The notes beneath the pieces were generated by a model. That model saw nothing but the letters and a program-made list of their open reading frames with translations. It was not told the origin of the DNA and made no database searches. The position numbers were made by a program, and so were the translations under genes. From an uncultured Pantoea sp. (lineage in GTDB: Bacteria > Pseudomonadota > Gammaproteobacteria > Enterobacterales > Enterobacteriaceae): a DNA stretch of 64,000 bases. The stretch spans positions 248,001-312,000 of the forward strand of contig CAJYKU010000019.1 of assembly GCA_913775175.1 (NCBI GenBank), read 5' to 3'. This document shows, piece after piece, positions 16,803 to 25,294 of this stretch (positions within the stretch are counted from its first letter, which is position 1; the number at the start of each line of letters is the position of its first letter).

Positions 16803-17264
16803 TTAACTATATTCACTTAAAAACCTCTGTAGTTCAGCCTTAAATCTTCTGCTTAAATCCTTAGGTAAATCGGCGCTTATTCGATCTATTAAGGGAATAC
16901 TAACTAGCATAATATTGCTTGAGCTTAACTTAGGATGCTTATTCAAAAGATATATTGCAAAAGACTTAATTTCCTCTTCATCAAGTAGTATTTCGCCATC
17001 GATTTCTCTATAAACCCTCAAATCTTCTATCGAAATAAGCTTCCTGACATTAGGATCAGGGATTTTATTCCCACCCTTTCTGGCACAAAGAATACCGGCG
17101 ATTAGCAGAAACCCAGCCATGACAACGTAGTTCTGCTGCTCAGACATCAAGCCAATATTATTTACTCTCGTTCCATCGCCAACATCAACAGTCACGTCCA
17201 TTGAAAATGCATATAGACACAATATGATTGCGATTAAAATCAATAAAAAACCAATATTCTTCAT
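16803..17264 (-). CDS. Unknown membrane protein, late-operon moron
   Basis: The 153 residues have two hydrophobic segments near the N-terminus (about 4-20 and 45-60) and a soluble, Glu/Leu/Lys-rich C-terminal domain. I do not recognise the family. The start MKNIGFLLILIA is preferred because the longer frame begins with TTG. It is clearly AT-rich compared with the tail genes on both sides and ends at a terminator, the usual look of a moron inserted between the tail chaperones and the tape measure. Confidence 0.65.
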   Translation of the reverse strand: MKNIGFLLILIAIILCLYAFSMDVTVDVGDGTRVNNIGLMSEQQNYVVMAGFLLIAGILCARKGGNKIPDPNVRKLISIEDLRVYREIDGEILLDEEEIKSFAIYLLNKHPKLSSSNIMLVSIPLIDRISADLPKDLSRRFKAELQRFLSEYS

Positions 17265-17394
17265 ATTCTCATCCCGCAATTAATGATGAGACAAATCCTA
17301 AAGGGAAACTGATGCAATGGGAAGCAAGAAACCTGCTAAAGCAGGCCAGCATGTACGTTAGCTTAAAGTGAATGAAGTAGTTGTGCTGCCAGTT

Positions 17395-18056
17395 TTAAAA
17401 CCACTCGCTCATGGCTGACGACAGAGAAATTGGCTCATCGCTGGCTACTGCTTTCTGGAAATGAGTGGTGAAATCCTGCGGGCTGAATGGCGGCGTTTTT
17501 CCGTCACGGTTGACGTTAGCGATAGTACTGGCCACTACTCCCGCCCCCCACTCTGTTCGCATCATCGGATTCAGGCTGCCGTACCGCTCGCGGTATCTTG
17601 CCCAGATTTGCGACTCCCGGAAGCTGACGTTTTCCCGGGATTCTGCAATGGTTCTTCCTCCGATACCGTTGAGGACAAGCTCGCACCAGAATTCATCTTC
17701 TGCGCTGAGCTCGCACTCTTTCCCAGATCGTTGACCTCCTGAATCGCCACCAGAAGCGCAATAGTCAGAGCGCCATCAAGAGAGCCACGTTCAGGATCGG
17801 CCTCTCCGGTGATATCAGCCGGAGTGAATACGGGCTTTCCTTCCTCATCGCAGATTGATGCTGCAATACGACCTGCCACACCATCAACCTTGCCACCCAG
17901 CGCCAGTACGTCAGATGTTGCCGTGTGATATCCCATAGGGCGTACATAGACGGTGGCGCTCAGTGTTTCTTCTCCCTGCTTCCAGGTAATTTCTTTTTCA
18001 ACCGGACGCCCGGTAAACGCGCCGGCCTTTTTCAGCTCATCGAGAGTAAGTTTCAT
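17395..18056 (-). CDS. Tail assembly chaperone gpGT, -1 frameshift product
   Basis: This is the long form made when ribosomes slip back one base at GGGAAAG (17718-17724). The first 113 residues are shared with gpG, then 107 T-domain residues follow. The T frame is open from the slip to its TAA and reads as a real T domain (EDEFWCELVLNGIGG, then WARYRERYGSLN and EWGAGVVAS). In lambda, gpG coats the tape measure and gpGT recruits tail tube subunits, and the G:GT ratio is set by the frameshift. The T part has no ATG start of its own near the slip. Confidence 0.92.
17571..18056 (-). CDS. Tail assembly chaperone gpG
   Basis: This 161-residue short product is obtained without frameshifting. The N-terminal domain (TLDELKKAGAFTGRPVEKEITW, about residues 3-24) is conserved among lambda/HK97-type G proteins. 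The acidic, Ser-rich C-terminus after the slip site is low in complexity. It follows the tail tube gene and precedes a moron and the tape measure, the standard order. Confidence 0.93.
   Translation of the reverse strand: MKLTLDELKKAGAFTGRPVEKEITWKQGEETLSATVYVRPMGYHTATSDVLALGGKVDGVAGRIAASICDEEGKPVFTPADITGEADPERGSLDGALTIALLVAIQEVNDLGKSASSAQKMNSGASLSSTVSEEEPLQNPGKTSASGSRKSGQDTASGTAA
17718..17724 (-). promoter_or_regulatory. Programmed -1 frameshift slippery site
   Basis: GGGAAAG is read in frame as G GGA AAG within Leu-Gly-Lys. This is the same heptamer lambda uses in gene G. After slipping, the -1 frame continues for 107 codons of recognisable gpT. Confidence 0.92.
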
Positions 18057-18092
18057 GCTTTACCTGCTGTGTGGGGCCGCAGCCCCGTTGAA

Positions 18093-18593
18093 TTAAGAAC
18101 CTGACGCTACCTTTGGCACCCAGACAGCTGGTCCCGAGCGCTGAATTGATGCAGACGTCGATACCACGGTGTTAGCGGCAAAGTCGAACGGGAAGTCAGA
18201 CACATAGCCCTTGAATACAAACCAGGTGCGGCTCTCCGGCAGTACCAGACCATCAGCGCCCGTTTCGCTGCCTGATGCCACAGTCGGGTCAGCGTCGCCG
18301 TCAGACCAGCCAATAGCAAATGTGATGTCCTGATCGGCGTCATCATCTGAAATGGACAGGTTATAGAGCATGATGTGGCTGGTATTTTTCGGATCGGCAT
18401 TCAGCGTAAGCGACGCCTGCCCGGGCGTTCTCAGCCCGCGCTTGTAAGTACGGTCTGTTTTTTCAGAGAGGCAGGTATCCTCAATCTGGTCAGCCGGGTT
18501 GCTGCCGGGTGAAAATGCGGTAATGCATTCAACTTCGCTTACCGCGCCTTTTGCTAACACGTAAAGCTGCGTGCCTTGAGTCAGTACAGACAT
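18093..18593 (-). CDS. Major tail (tube) protein
   Basis: This 166-residue tail tube subunit polymerises into the tube along the tape measure. Sequence and position (after the DUF3168 terminator-type gene, before G/GT) fit HK97/lambda gpV-type tube proteins. It is rich in Ser, Thr, Asp and Gly with a regular beta pattern and no membrane segment. Recognisable segments are [21 protein letters not shown] and [19 protein letters not shown]. It starts just after a hairpin-T unit with SD GGAGA. Confidence 0.9.
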   Translation of the reverse strand: MSVLTQGTQLYVLAKGAVSEVECITAFSPGSNPADQIEDTCLSEKTDRTYKRGLRTPGQASLTLNADPKNTSHIMLYNLSISDDDADQDITFAIGWSDGDADPTVASGSETGADGLVLPESRTWFVFKGYVSDFPFDFAANTVVSTSASIQRSGPAVWVPKVASGS

Positions 18594-18607
18594 GGGTTAT
18601 CTCCGGT

Positions 18608-18633
18608 ATAAAAAAACCGGCTCATGGCCGGCA
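18608..18633 (-). terminator. Hairpin with T-tract before the tail tube gene
   Basis: Minus strand: CCGGC(CATGA)GCCGG then seven T, ATA, SD CCGGAGA and the tube gene start. Same layout as the units before gpM, gpL and the tape measure. Confidence 0.75.
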
Positions 18634-18646
18634 GTATTGTTTTGGT

Positions 18647-19012
18647 TCAGCGCGGGACTATCCAGTCCACATCGAATGAGTAGCGGTAGCGTCTGGTTTC
18701 AGCATCCAGCTCCTGACCTCCCCAGCGGGTAATATACGCGTGCGGCTCTATTGCATCCCGCAGAGCGGCAGCCACGCTGATAACTTCATCAGGAGTATCT
18801 GCATACGCATCAATCTGGAGAGTAAAACTGTCAGCGTCAGGGCGCTGAGCAAGGTAGTTTTCCGGCTCGCCGCTGATGTTCTGCCATACGGCATAGGGAT
18901 AGATAACGTTGTCATCCTGCATACCGAATGGATAGAGCCTGAGCGGGCTGTCTCCAAGAAGGTTTTTAACTGCTTCACTGGCGTAACAGGCCGTAAAAAC
19001 AGGTGCGATCAT
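18647..19012 (-). CDS. DUF3168 family tail protein (HK97 gp11 / tail terminator type)
   Basis: This 121-residue protein with the DUF3168 fold (PVFTACYASEAVKNLLGD... YPYAVWQNISGEPENYLAQRPDAD... LQIDAYADT) is related to lambda gpU-like tail terminators that cap the tail and join it to the head. It starts four bases before the stop of the upstream gp10-like gene, consistent with translational coupling within the head-tail joining set. Confidence 0.88.
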   Translation of the reverse strand: MIAPVFTACYASEAVKNLLGDSPLRLYPFGMQDDNVIYPYAVWQNISGEPENYLAQRPDADSFTLQIDAYADTPDEVISVAAALRDAIEPHAYITRWGGQELDAETRRYRYSFDVDWIVPR

Positions 19013-19497
19013 GGCGGCACTCCTTTCTTCGCCGCCCGCCTGATGCCGCGGTCGAGAGCCAGCTCATACTCTCTGGCGAAGGTATCAATTACCTCACTCA
19101 CGTTATTTTCCGCTGCAGGCCGCATAAATGGCTGAGCGCGTATACGCTCCGTTCCGAACTCCAGCAGCCTCCAGTGCGGAGTGGGCGCGTTTTTTGATTT
19201 GTCCGGATGGTCTTTCAGAACCGCGCCGTGCAGGACGCCAATGCGGAATCCCAGATTGCCGGTCTGCCTGAATAACCGGCCGTTCCAGCGCATAGCGACG
19301 TTATCGGCGATGCTTCGGCCTGTTCCGGGGTCATCCAGCCGCTGTGCATTTGCTTTCGCTCTGCTGACAATGACATTGCCTGCCCGCCTCAGAGCCGCAC
19401 GACCGCCTTTGCGCCGGAGGTCATCGCTTATCCCGTCCAGCTTGCCCAGCAGAGAGTCAAGCCCGGTCATGCTGAATTCCACGCCGTCAGCCATCAT
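19009..19497 (-). CDS. HK97 gp10-family head-tail joining protein
   Basis: This 162-residue protein of the HK97 gp10 family acts as a neck or tail completion protein. The typical start GVEFSMTGLDSLLGKLDGI and Arg-rich segment (RRKGGRAALRRAGNVIVSRAKA) are present, as is HWRLLEFGTERIRAQPFMRPA, which marks the C-terminal half. It overlaps its neighbours on both sides (11 and 4 bases). Two adjacent ATG codons give a one-residue uncertainty in the start. Confidence 0.88.
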   Translation of the reverse strand: MMADGVEFSMTGLDSLLGKLDGISDDLRRKGGRAALRRAGNVIVSRAKANAQRLDDPGTGRSIADNVAMRWNGRLFRQTGNLGFRIGVLHGAVLKDHPDKSKNAPTPHWRLLEFGTERIRAQPFMRPAAENNVSEVIDTFAREYELALDRGIRRAAKKGVPP

Positions 19498-19819
19498 TCA
19501 CCCCCTGAGAGCACGGCAACGTCAGATACTCAGACCCGCTTTTGTCGTCAGCGAGGACGCCGTGAATGTTGTAAATTTTACCGCGAAAGATAATGCGGTG
19601 CTTTGCGGATACGTCACTGCGGTAACGGATAGTGATACGGGTGGTGAGCTCGCTCTGCCCGGCCTGCGCCGCGACGAACTCACGCACGGATACATCAGTC
19701 ACGTTGGCCCAGAGCGTAGCCACGTCAGCCCAGCTGTTAACGATGGCACCGGTAACAGGACTCTGTGACCTGACCGGCTTCTGCAGCCGGATGCGGTGCC
19801 GGAGTTTTCCTGCCTGCAT
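19487..19819 (-). CDS. Phage head closure / head-tail adaptor protein
   Basis: This 110-residue head-tail adaptor is of the SPP1 gp16 / HK97 gp9 type, which closes the portal after packaging. The family pattern is visible: MQAGKLRHRIRLQKPV, INSWADVATLWANV and the beta strands TRITIRYRSDVSAKHRI. It lies between the gp6-type connector module and the gp10-type gene. Confidence 0.88.
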   Translation of the reverse strand: MQAGKLRHRIRLQKPVRSQSPVTGAIVNSWADVATLWANVTDVSVREFVAAQAGQSELTTRITIRYRSDVSAKHRIIFRGKIYNIHGVLADDKSGSEYLTLPCSQGVNDG

Positions 19820-19824
19820 GATGG

Positions 19825-20004
19825 TTACCTCTTTGGCTTGCCGCTGAGATAGGTTGCCTGCGGCAGGTCTTCTGCTTCGCCCGAATCAGCCATCGACTGA
19901 TAAATCAGCGCGGCGAGGGTTTCAGTGGATTCAGCCAGGCGGTTTATCGCTTTTACCTGATCGCTCATCGCCTGCAGCAGATCGCTTACCTGTTGCTCGC
20001 TCAT
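19825..20004 (-). CDS. Small unknown protein in the head-tail joining module
   Basis: The 59 residues start MSEQQVSDLLQAM. The frame can be extended two codons to a TTG, but the ATG is favoured. It is helical, with heptad-like leucines (about residues 6-40), and ends in a basic tail. It lies 5 bases before the head closure gene. Small helical proteins of this sort are common in HK97-like neck modules. Function unknown. Confidence 0.6.
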   Translation of the reverse strand: MSEQQVSDLLQAMSDQVKAINRLAESTETLAALIYQSMADSGEAEDLPQATYLSGKPKR

Positions 20005-20064
20005 ATGCAATTCGACTCCATTTTTTCAGCCACTCACGGCGACGCTCACAGCCTGAACATGCCA

Positions 20065-20391
20065 TTAACGCCACCTGCGGTGTCGGTACAGTAACGCCTC
20101 AACACCGAGAGGGATTTCACTCCGGGTATCGCCCGCTGCCTCACGGTTTTCATAGTAATGACCGATAAGCAGCAACATTGCCTGCCAGATGCCTGGAGAA
20201 AAAAGAACCTCTCGCGGAGGCTCTTCATATGCAGCTATCGAAGTGAGCTCAGTCACAAGTAGTCCATCACAATAATTTTCAACGTAATCAACGGACGCTG
20301 CAGCGTAACCAGCTATCAGGTCATCTTCGTCATCATGATCAACTTTAAGATGCTTTTTTATCAGCACTATTTGCGCCGGGCTTAGCTCCAC
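20065..20391 (-). CDS. Head-tail connector protein, HK97 gp6 family
   Basis: This 108-residue helical adaptor belongs to the gp6 family and docks under the portal ring. Features are SPAQIVLIKKHLKVDHDDEDD at the start, the AASVDYVENYCDG helix and the C-terminal LLLIGHYYENREA. It begins with GTG after an AGGCGG ribosome site inside the end of the upstream gene. Confidence 0.88.
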   Translation of the reverse strand: MELSPAQIVLIKKHLKVDHDDEDDLIAGYAAASVDYVENYCDGLLVTELTSIAAYEEPPREVLFSPGIWQAMLLLIGHYYENREAAGDTRSEIPLGVEALLYRHRRWR

Positions 20392-20590
20392 TTTTACCGC
20401 CTTTTTTTACTGATTTTGAAAGAGAATCATCTGCCGACTCTTCTTCCATTGCTTCAGCCAGGCTCAGGCCAACCAGCGCCTCACCTATCTCTTTCCTGAC
20501 CACTTTTATCTCACCCTGCGAAACCGTACCGAGGTGGTAATGCGAGAACATACGAAGTGCTTTTATTTTCATACTGGATGTCGCGGTCAT
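20345..20590 (-). CDS. Unknown protein between capsid and connector genes
   Basis: The product is about 81 residues from MTATSSMKIKAL, with a second possible ATG six codons later. The N-terminal part (MFSHYHLGTVSQGEIKVVRKEIGEALVGLSLAE) reads like the small N-terminal beta/helix module found in FluMu-type capsid-region proteins. The C-terminus is low-complexity Lys/Ser/Gly/Ala. Position between the major capsid and the gp6 connector suggests a head completion or decoration role, which is inference only. It overlaps the connector gene by 47 bases. Confidence 0.62.
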   Translation of the reverse strand: MTATSSMKIKALRMFSHYHLGTVSQGEIKVVRKEIGEALVGLSLAEAMEEESADDSLSKSVKKGGKSGAKPGANSADKKAS

Positions 20591-20609
20591 TTCTGACCGC
20601 GCCTTTCTG

Positions 20610-21773
20610 TTATGAGCCGGAAGCAACCGCAATGTCGCCGGTGACGATCGCAGCAGGACGATAGTGCGCCAGAGCCAGGCGCTCTTCGCACAGAATGGTC
20701 AGCATATTTTTCACGAAGTTATCGCGATCCTGATTGCTGACTTCAACTGTGGCATCCATACGATCCCACACCTGGGATGCCAGGCCGAATGCACCGACGG
20801 TAAATTTACCCGCCGCCTGAGCGGTGGTTGACACAACCGGCAAGCCCCAGAGAAGTTTCGAGGCGAAAGCCTGTGGACCGCCGAGAATGTAATTACCGTT
20901 GGCATCTTTAAGCAGCGCGATACGATGCCAGTCTGCAGGATTCAGAACGATACCATCAGCCTCAAACTCACTAAGCGACACCTGATAGATAGCGTGTGCC
21001 AGCACGTCAGCGCCAGTATCGCCCGTTGCGTTCAGCGCCGATTCATAGCCACTGGCAACCACGTTCAGGCCCTGCAGGTTGTCGCCGGTGCCATCACCGT
21101 TCAGCATCTGATTTTCTTCAACCAGTGCCAGACCATACATCATGCGGGAATTGATATAAGACTGAAGCGCTGGAGCATCATCCATAATCTGGCGTGAAGC
21201 CTGCATCCAGTGCGCGATAGTCTTCACGTTCGCCATCTCTTTGGTGAATGTGATGTTACTTTCAGGCTTCAGGTTACCTTCAGCTACTGGCGCAGCCGCA
21301 TTGGTAAATACGTTCTCGCGTACATATTCCAGCGCGTTACTGGTGATCCGCCCCTGTGCAAGAAGATCGCGTACGGTCAGACGGCGAAGCCCTGGCATCA
21401 GGATGCCGGGATTTTGCTGTGGCTGAACCAGAGCGCCGGCAGATGAGGTGCCCGAGCCAATGGCCTTATCAAAACTGGTAACTTTGGCTTTTGAGCGGTC
21501 GCCGTTCCAGCCTTTAATCAGGTCTTCTGACACGCGCTCTGCAAAAGATTTCTGTGCGGCCTGGCCTGGTGAATTACCCGCCAGTTTCTGCTCAAGATCA
21601 AACAGACGCGTACCCGTGGATTTAAGTTCGTCCTGTGCCTTAGCCAGATCGGTCTGAAGCTGCTGGTTAATCTGGCCATTTTCAGAGATGGATTTGCGTT
21701 GCTCTTCGATAAGCTGTTTTACTTCTTTCTGTGAATTCTCAATCGCTTTTTCGAGGGTGGCTAATTCAGACAT
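20610..21773 (-). CDS. Major capsid protein, HK97 gp5 family
   Basis: This HK97-fold capsid precursor has 387 residues. The first ~100 residues are a charged coiled-coil delta domain (LEKAIENSQKEVKQLIEEQRK), which acts as an internal scaffold and is normally removed by the adjacent protease. The mature domain begins near residue 105 and contains the conserved TVRDLLAQGRITSNALEYVRE, ANVKTIAHWMQASRQIMDDAP and GDGTGDNLQGLN segments. Whether subunits cross-link as in HK97 cannot be told from sequence alone. Confidence 0.95.
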   Translation of the reverse strand: MSELATLEKAIENSQKEVKQLIEEQRKSISENGQINQQLQTDLAKAQDELKSTGTRLFDLEQKLAGNSPGQAAQKSFAERVSEDLIKGWNGDRSKAKVTSFDKAIGSGTSSAGALVQPQQNPGILMPGLRRLTVRDLLAQGRITSNALEYVRENVFTNAAAPVAEGNLKPESNITFTKEMANVKTIAHWMQASRQIMDDAPALQSYINSRMMYGLALVEENQMLNGDGTGDNLQGLNVVASGYESALNATGDTGADVLAHAIYQVSLSEFEADGIVLNPADWHRIALLKDANGNYILGGPQAFASKLLWGLPVVSTTAQAAGKFTVGAFGLASQVWDRMDATVEVSNQDRDNFVKNMLTILCEERLALAHYRPAAIVTGDIAVASGS

Positions 21774-21784
21774 GTAATGCTCCG

Positions 21785-22453
21785 TTATACGTTCCGCAGA
21801 TTAGCGGCAAATGAAGTTATGCGCTGTGCAAGCGCGTCAATGTCGCCGCTACCGGACTCACTCCGGCCTGCGGACTTAACACTGGCAAGAAACGCCTGTG
21901 CTTCTGCACGCGAAAGCCCTGCTGAATCCCTCAGGAAAGCTTCTGCGTCTCGAATGGTTTTGATGGTTTCGATACTCTTCATGGCTGAAACGCCAGCGAG
22001 CTCGTTAGCCGGGAAAGTGCAGACACTGATTTCCCGAAGATATGAGATGTTTTTGAAAATCATCCCTGTAGTGCCAATGCAGTAGTCGTCTTTGGAAACT
22101 GAGAAACCGACCGACATACCTTCAACGGTGCCATGCTGCATCGCCGCTTTTAGGTCTGCTGAGGCACTTAAACCCGGCGTCAGCTGACCTTTTACATAGA
22201 GACCCTTTTCATCTTCTTCCAGTGACTCCCACTTACCGACCGGCACTTCAAATGTGCGGTGATTGAAAAACATCGCTACCTTCCGGCTCTGTGCAGAAAG
22301 AGTTTTCTTAAATGCGCCGGGAAGGATGATGTCTCCGTCAGCGTCGGTGTTGTTAAACACAGAGGCGTAGCCCTCAAAAATCCCCTGACTGCCGTCGCCT
22401 GCAAACTTAATTTCTGCCTGACTGAAGGACAGCGTTTTCTGAATGTCCGGCAT
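21785..22453 (-). CDS. Prohead protease, HK97 gp4 family (U35)
   Basis: This serine protease of about 222 residues matures the prohead by cutting the capsid delta domain and then itself. Catalytic elements of the U35 family are present: His in MFFNHRTFEVPVGKW and Ser in GMSVGFSVSK, with the family segment FEGYASVFNNTDADGDIILPGAF near the N-terminus. I start at MPDIQKTL, four codons inside the longest frame. The Ala/Ser-rich C-terminus is the usual self-cleaved tail. It is preceded by the portal and followed by the capsid gene. Confidence 0.93.
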   Translation of the reverse strand: MPDIQKTLSFSQAEIKFAGDGSQGIFEGYASVFNNTDADGDIILPGAFKKTLSAQSRKVAMFFNHRTFEVPVGKWESLEEDEKGLYVKGQLTPGLSASADLKAAMQHGTVEGMSVGFSVSKDDYCIGTTGMIFKNISYLREISVCTFPANELAGVSAMKSIETIKTIRDAEAFLRDSAGLSRAEAQAFLASVKSAGRSESGSGDIDALAQRITSFAANLRNV

Positions 22454-22470
22454 TGAAGCCCCCATAAAAA

Positions 22471-23748
22471 TTAAGCCCCGTCAGTGCGGGGCTTGTCGTT
22501 TGTTCCGAGGTCAGTAATCGGGATGTTCTGGGATTGCCGCGTAGCGACATCACCACCGGGAATAGGTGGCAGATTATCCAGGCGTCGCACTTCGTTAACG
22601 GTGCGGATGCCGGTGTTAACCATGATCTGCATAAAACTGGCGCGGCTTGATGAATCTCCGCGCAGCAGGCCATCTAAATTGTGTTCAGCATGCAGGCTGC
22701 CCTGCTCCGAATCTTTAACAAGCCAGCGCTCAATGCTGTACTCCCAGCGATCCAGATAAGGCTTAAGCGTGTACTGAAGGAAGCCAAGATTCTGCTGTTC
22801 AATGCCACTGCCCCATGAGGTGGTTTTTTCAACATCACCAACGAGGTGAGGTGGAACACCATAGAAGCGGGCCAGTTCTGCCACCTGAAACTTTCTCGCT
22901 GCCAGAATTTCCGAATCCTGTGGTGAAACGCCAATCGACTGTGTCGTGAAACCGCTCTCCAGTATCCAGAGGCGCTTTTTAACCGGACCACCAGCAATCT
23001 CTTTAAAGTTTTCCTCCAGCTGCCCGCGCTGCTCTTTGGTCAGCACCTTACCGTCAGTCATCAGTATCTGCGGGGACTTGGCACCATTGGCGAAGAATTC
23101 GCGCTGATTATCCTCCATCGCGATTGCCACGCCTGCAGATTTGGCGCTAAAGGCCAGCGGTGAAAGCCCCACCAGACCATTAAAACCAAAACCTTTCAGA
23201 TGAAAAATCTCTTTGGGCTTGAAGTCAGCGTATTCGGAATCTCGTTTGTAGCGATAAATGACGCTTTTATCGTTATCGCTAAGCCGCACGTCCATATTGG
23301 CGCTCATCAGCGGAACCATGCTGATCACATCACCCACGCTATTCCGCTCAACGTGTGCGTACGCGTTGCCATAGGCACAGAGTTGCATTGTCATGGACTC
23401 GCGAAACTCAAGCGCCGTCATGAAATTATTGGGACGAAACCGCAGCAGCCGCGCCAGCGGATTATCGTTACCGACTTTTTTCCGCTGGTCGTTAACGGTT
23501 TCGAACACGTCCAGCGGCAGCGATGCCGTCACGGTGGAAATCAAACGAATGCAGGCCCAGACGGTGCTGATCTGCATGTTACGCTCGTCAGTAACTACAG
23601 ACTCGCCAACCACACCATGTGCCGATGTTCCTGCCATCTGCGAACCGCTGTCAGGTGTTACCAGGCGACCGCCGGTCAGGATGGAGGCCATCCGCGCCCA
23701 GAAGGGCGACCGCGTTCGCAGGTCAATGCTGTAATCGGTTTCTGCCAT
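22471..23748 (-). CDS. Portal protein
   Basis: This 425-residue portal protein of the HK97 gp3 family forms the dodecameric channel through which DNA is packaged and to which the neck attaches. Family features include VWACIRLISTVTASLPLDV, NDNPLARLLRFRPN, GNAYAHVERN and ARFYGVPPHLVGD. It follows terminase after one base and ends within a hairpin-T unit just before the protease gene. Confidence 0.95.
   Translation of the reverse strand: MAETDYSIDLRTRSPFWARMASILTGGRLVTPDSGSQMAGTSAHGVVGESVVTDERNMQISTVWACIRLISTVTASLPLDVFETVNDQRKKVGNDNPLARLLRFRPNNFMTALEFRESMTMQLCAYGNAYAHVERNSVGDVISMVPLMSANMDVRLSDNDKSVIYRYKRDSEYADFKPKEIFHLKGFGFNGLVGLSPLAFSAKSAGVAIAMEDNQREFFANGAKSPQILMTDGKVLTKEQRGQLEENFKEIAGGPVKKRLWILESGFTTQSIGVSPQDSEILAARKFQVAELARFYGVPPHLVGDVEKTTSWGSGIEQQNLGFLQYTLKPYLDRWEYSIERWLVKDSEQGSLHAEHNLDGLLRGDSSSRASFMQIMVNTGIRTVNEVRRLDNLPPIPGGDVATRQSQNIPITDLGTNDKPRTDGA
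22473..22494 (-). terminator. Hairpin overlapping the end of the portal gene
   Basis: Minus strand: AAGCCCCG(CACTGA)CGGGGCTT followed by AATTTTT. The stem contains the last codons and overlaps the portal stop. The T-run is interrupted, so termination may be weak. Confidence 0.55.
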
Positions 23749-23749
23749 G

Positions 23750-25282
23750 TTAAACGCTCAAAAAGTTATAAATAAAATCGTTAACGTCGCCCTGATCCTC
23801 GACCTCATCGCTGTTCTGCGCCCCGACAGACATCGCCAGCGCAACCATGCCATCTATACGCCCGGTTGATTTACCTTTAACGAATTTACGATTCCCTGCC
23901 GGATCGGTAATTACCGTGGCATTTTTCGCGCACATCTCCAAAATGGGGTGATTCCCATGTCTGAGCTGTGCACCCAGCAGCCTGGCTTCCAGCTCACGCA
24001 GCGCCGGGGACATGGAAACAAACCCCTGACCAAATTCAATAAACCGTTCAAGCTCAGCTTCTGTGAATCCGGCATCAATCAGGTGCGGACGCAGAAATCG
24101 CATGTTATAGCGATCAAATGCGATTGCGCGAACGTTACAGGTATCGAACACCTTTCGCAGTTCGCTGGCGATAAAGCTATACTCAATTGCTTTACCGGGC
24201 GTGGTGTTCAGAAAACCCTGTCTCGCCCAGATATCGTAGGGAACCCGGTCATTTCTGGCTTTATCCGCAAGCCCCTCGGCGGGCAGCCAGAATTTGCTGT
24301 GCACATCGCCTTTAGTAGTCGTTAGAATCAGCGCTGTCAGGTCTGAAACGCTAGACAGATCAAGGCCGCCCCATACTGTTTTGCCATTCAGGTCATCAGG
24401 TTCTTCTTTGTTCATATGCCAGACGGTCTGGCTCACAAACGGGCTCTTCGCCTCTACCCGGCGATTAAGAACCAGGTTCTCAAATTCAGCCTGACGCGAA
24501 GGCAGACGTTTAGCGCTGGCAGCCATATCCAGCACTTCTTTCTGATTCATGAACACATCAAATGCCGGATTAGCCAGCCTTATCGCCCTAACTGAGAAAG
24601 GGTCGATGTCTTCCGGTGCAGTTTGTAACCTGACTACTGTTCGGGGATCTGCACCGGTCAGACCATCATCAATAAGCAGGCTGAGCAGATCACTCGCATC
24701 AGGTGCCTGTGTGCTGATAATGACTGATATCGGGTTATCCTGTGCGGCTGTGGCTGTTTCCAGAGCTTCATACAGTGGATCACGTGGCCCCCGCACCTGT
24801 CCCAACTCATCGTGAGCCACAAAGCGTGGAGAAAACCCGTAAGCTGTAGTTGCTTCCGCACTCAGAGCACGATAGTAGGAGCCTAAATCCGGGCAGTGAA
24901 TCTCTTTTGCAGAGTCCTTGATCGCCACATACTGCATAAGCGCCGGATTCATACGACACATTTTTGAGGCCAGATTAAACAGAATAGCGGCTTGATCGCG
25001 TGATCGGGCAGCAGAGTAAAGCTGAGAGTTATGCGCCGCTTCCGGTCCCACCAGATACAGCAGCATCAGCATGGCTGTCTCTACCGTTTTCGCGTTTTTA
25101 CGACCACGGCTGATGATGGCTCTGCGGGTTCCGTGCTGATTATCGAAAATAGCCCTGAAATCATCCTTCATAAATTCAGCCATTTTCAGCGGCTGGCCTA
25201 CATATTTCCCTTCCGGGATCAGGATATGTTTTTCACACCAGGCAATATTGCGTTCGGCTCTTGTCAGGATTTTTTTAACCAT
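23750..25282 (-). CDS. Terminase large subunit
   Basis: This 510-residue DNA-packaging ATPase/nuclease is of the HK97 (Terminase_1) type. The ATPase half carries the Walker A-like RGRKNAKTVETA and a Walker B region (FVAHDELGQVRGPRD). The C-terminal nuclease half shows GGLDLSSVSDLTALIL, AFDRYNMRFLRPHLI and the terminal KSTGRIDGMVALAMS with conserved acidic residues. The gene lies just after the small subunit. HK97-type enzymes usually cut at cos. Confidence 0.95.
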   Translation of the reverse strand: MVKKILTRAERNIAWCEKHILIPEGKYVGQPLKMAEFMKDDFRAIFDNQHGTRRAIISRGRKNAKTVETAMLMLLYLVGPEAAHNSQLYSAARSRDQAAILFNLASKMCRMNPALMQYVAIKDSAKEIHCPDLGSYYRALSAEATTAYGFSPRFVAHDELGQVRGPRDPLYEALETATAAQDNPISVIISTQAPDASDLLSLLIDDGLTGADPRTVVRLQTAPEDIDPFSVRAIRLANPAFDVFMNQKEVLDMAASAKRLPSRQAEFENLVLNRRVEAKSPFVSQTVWHMNKEEPDDLNGKTVWGGLDLSSVSDLTALILTTTKGDVHSKFWLPAEGLADKARNDRVPYDIWARQGFLNTTPGKAIEYSFIASELRKVFDTCNVRAIAFDRYNMRFLRPHLIDAGFTEAELERFIEFGQGFVSMSPALRELEARLLGAQLRHGNHPILEMCAKNATVITDPAGNRKFVKGKSTGRIDGMVALAMSVGAQNSDEVEDQGDVNDFIYNFLSV

Positions 25283-25294
25283 ACGTTGATGGCC

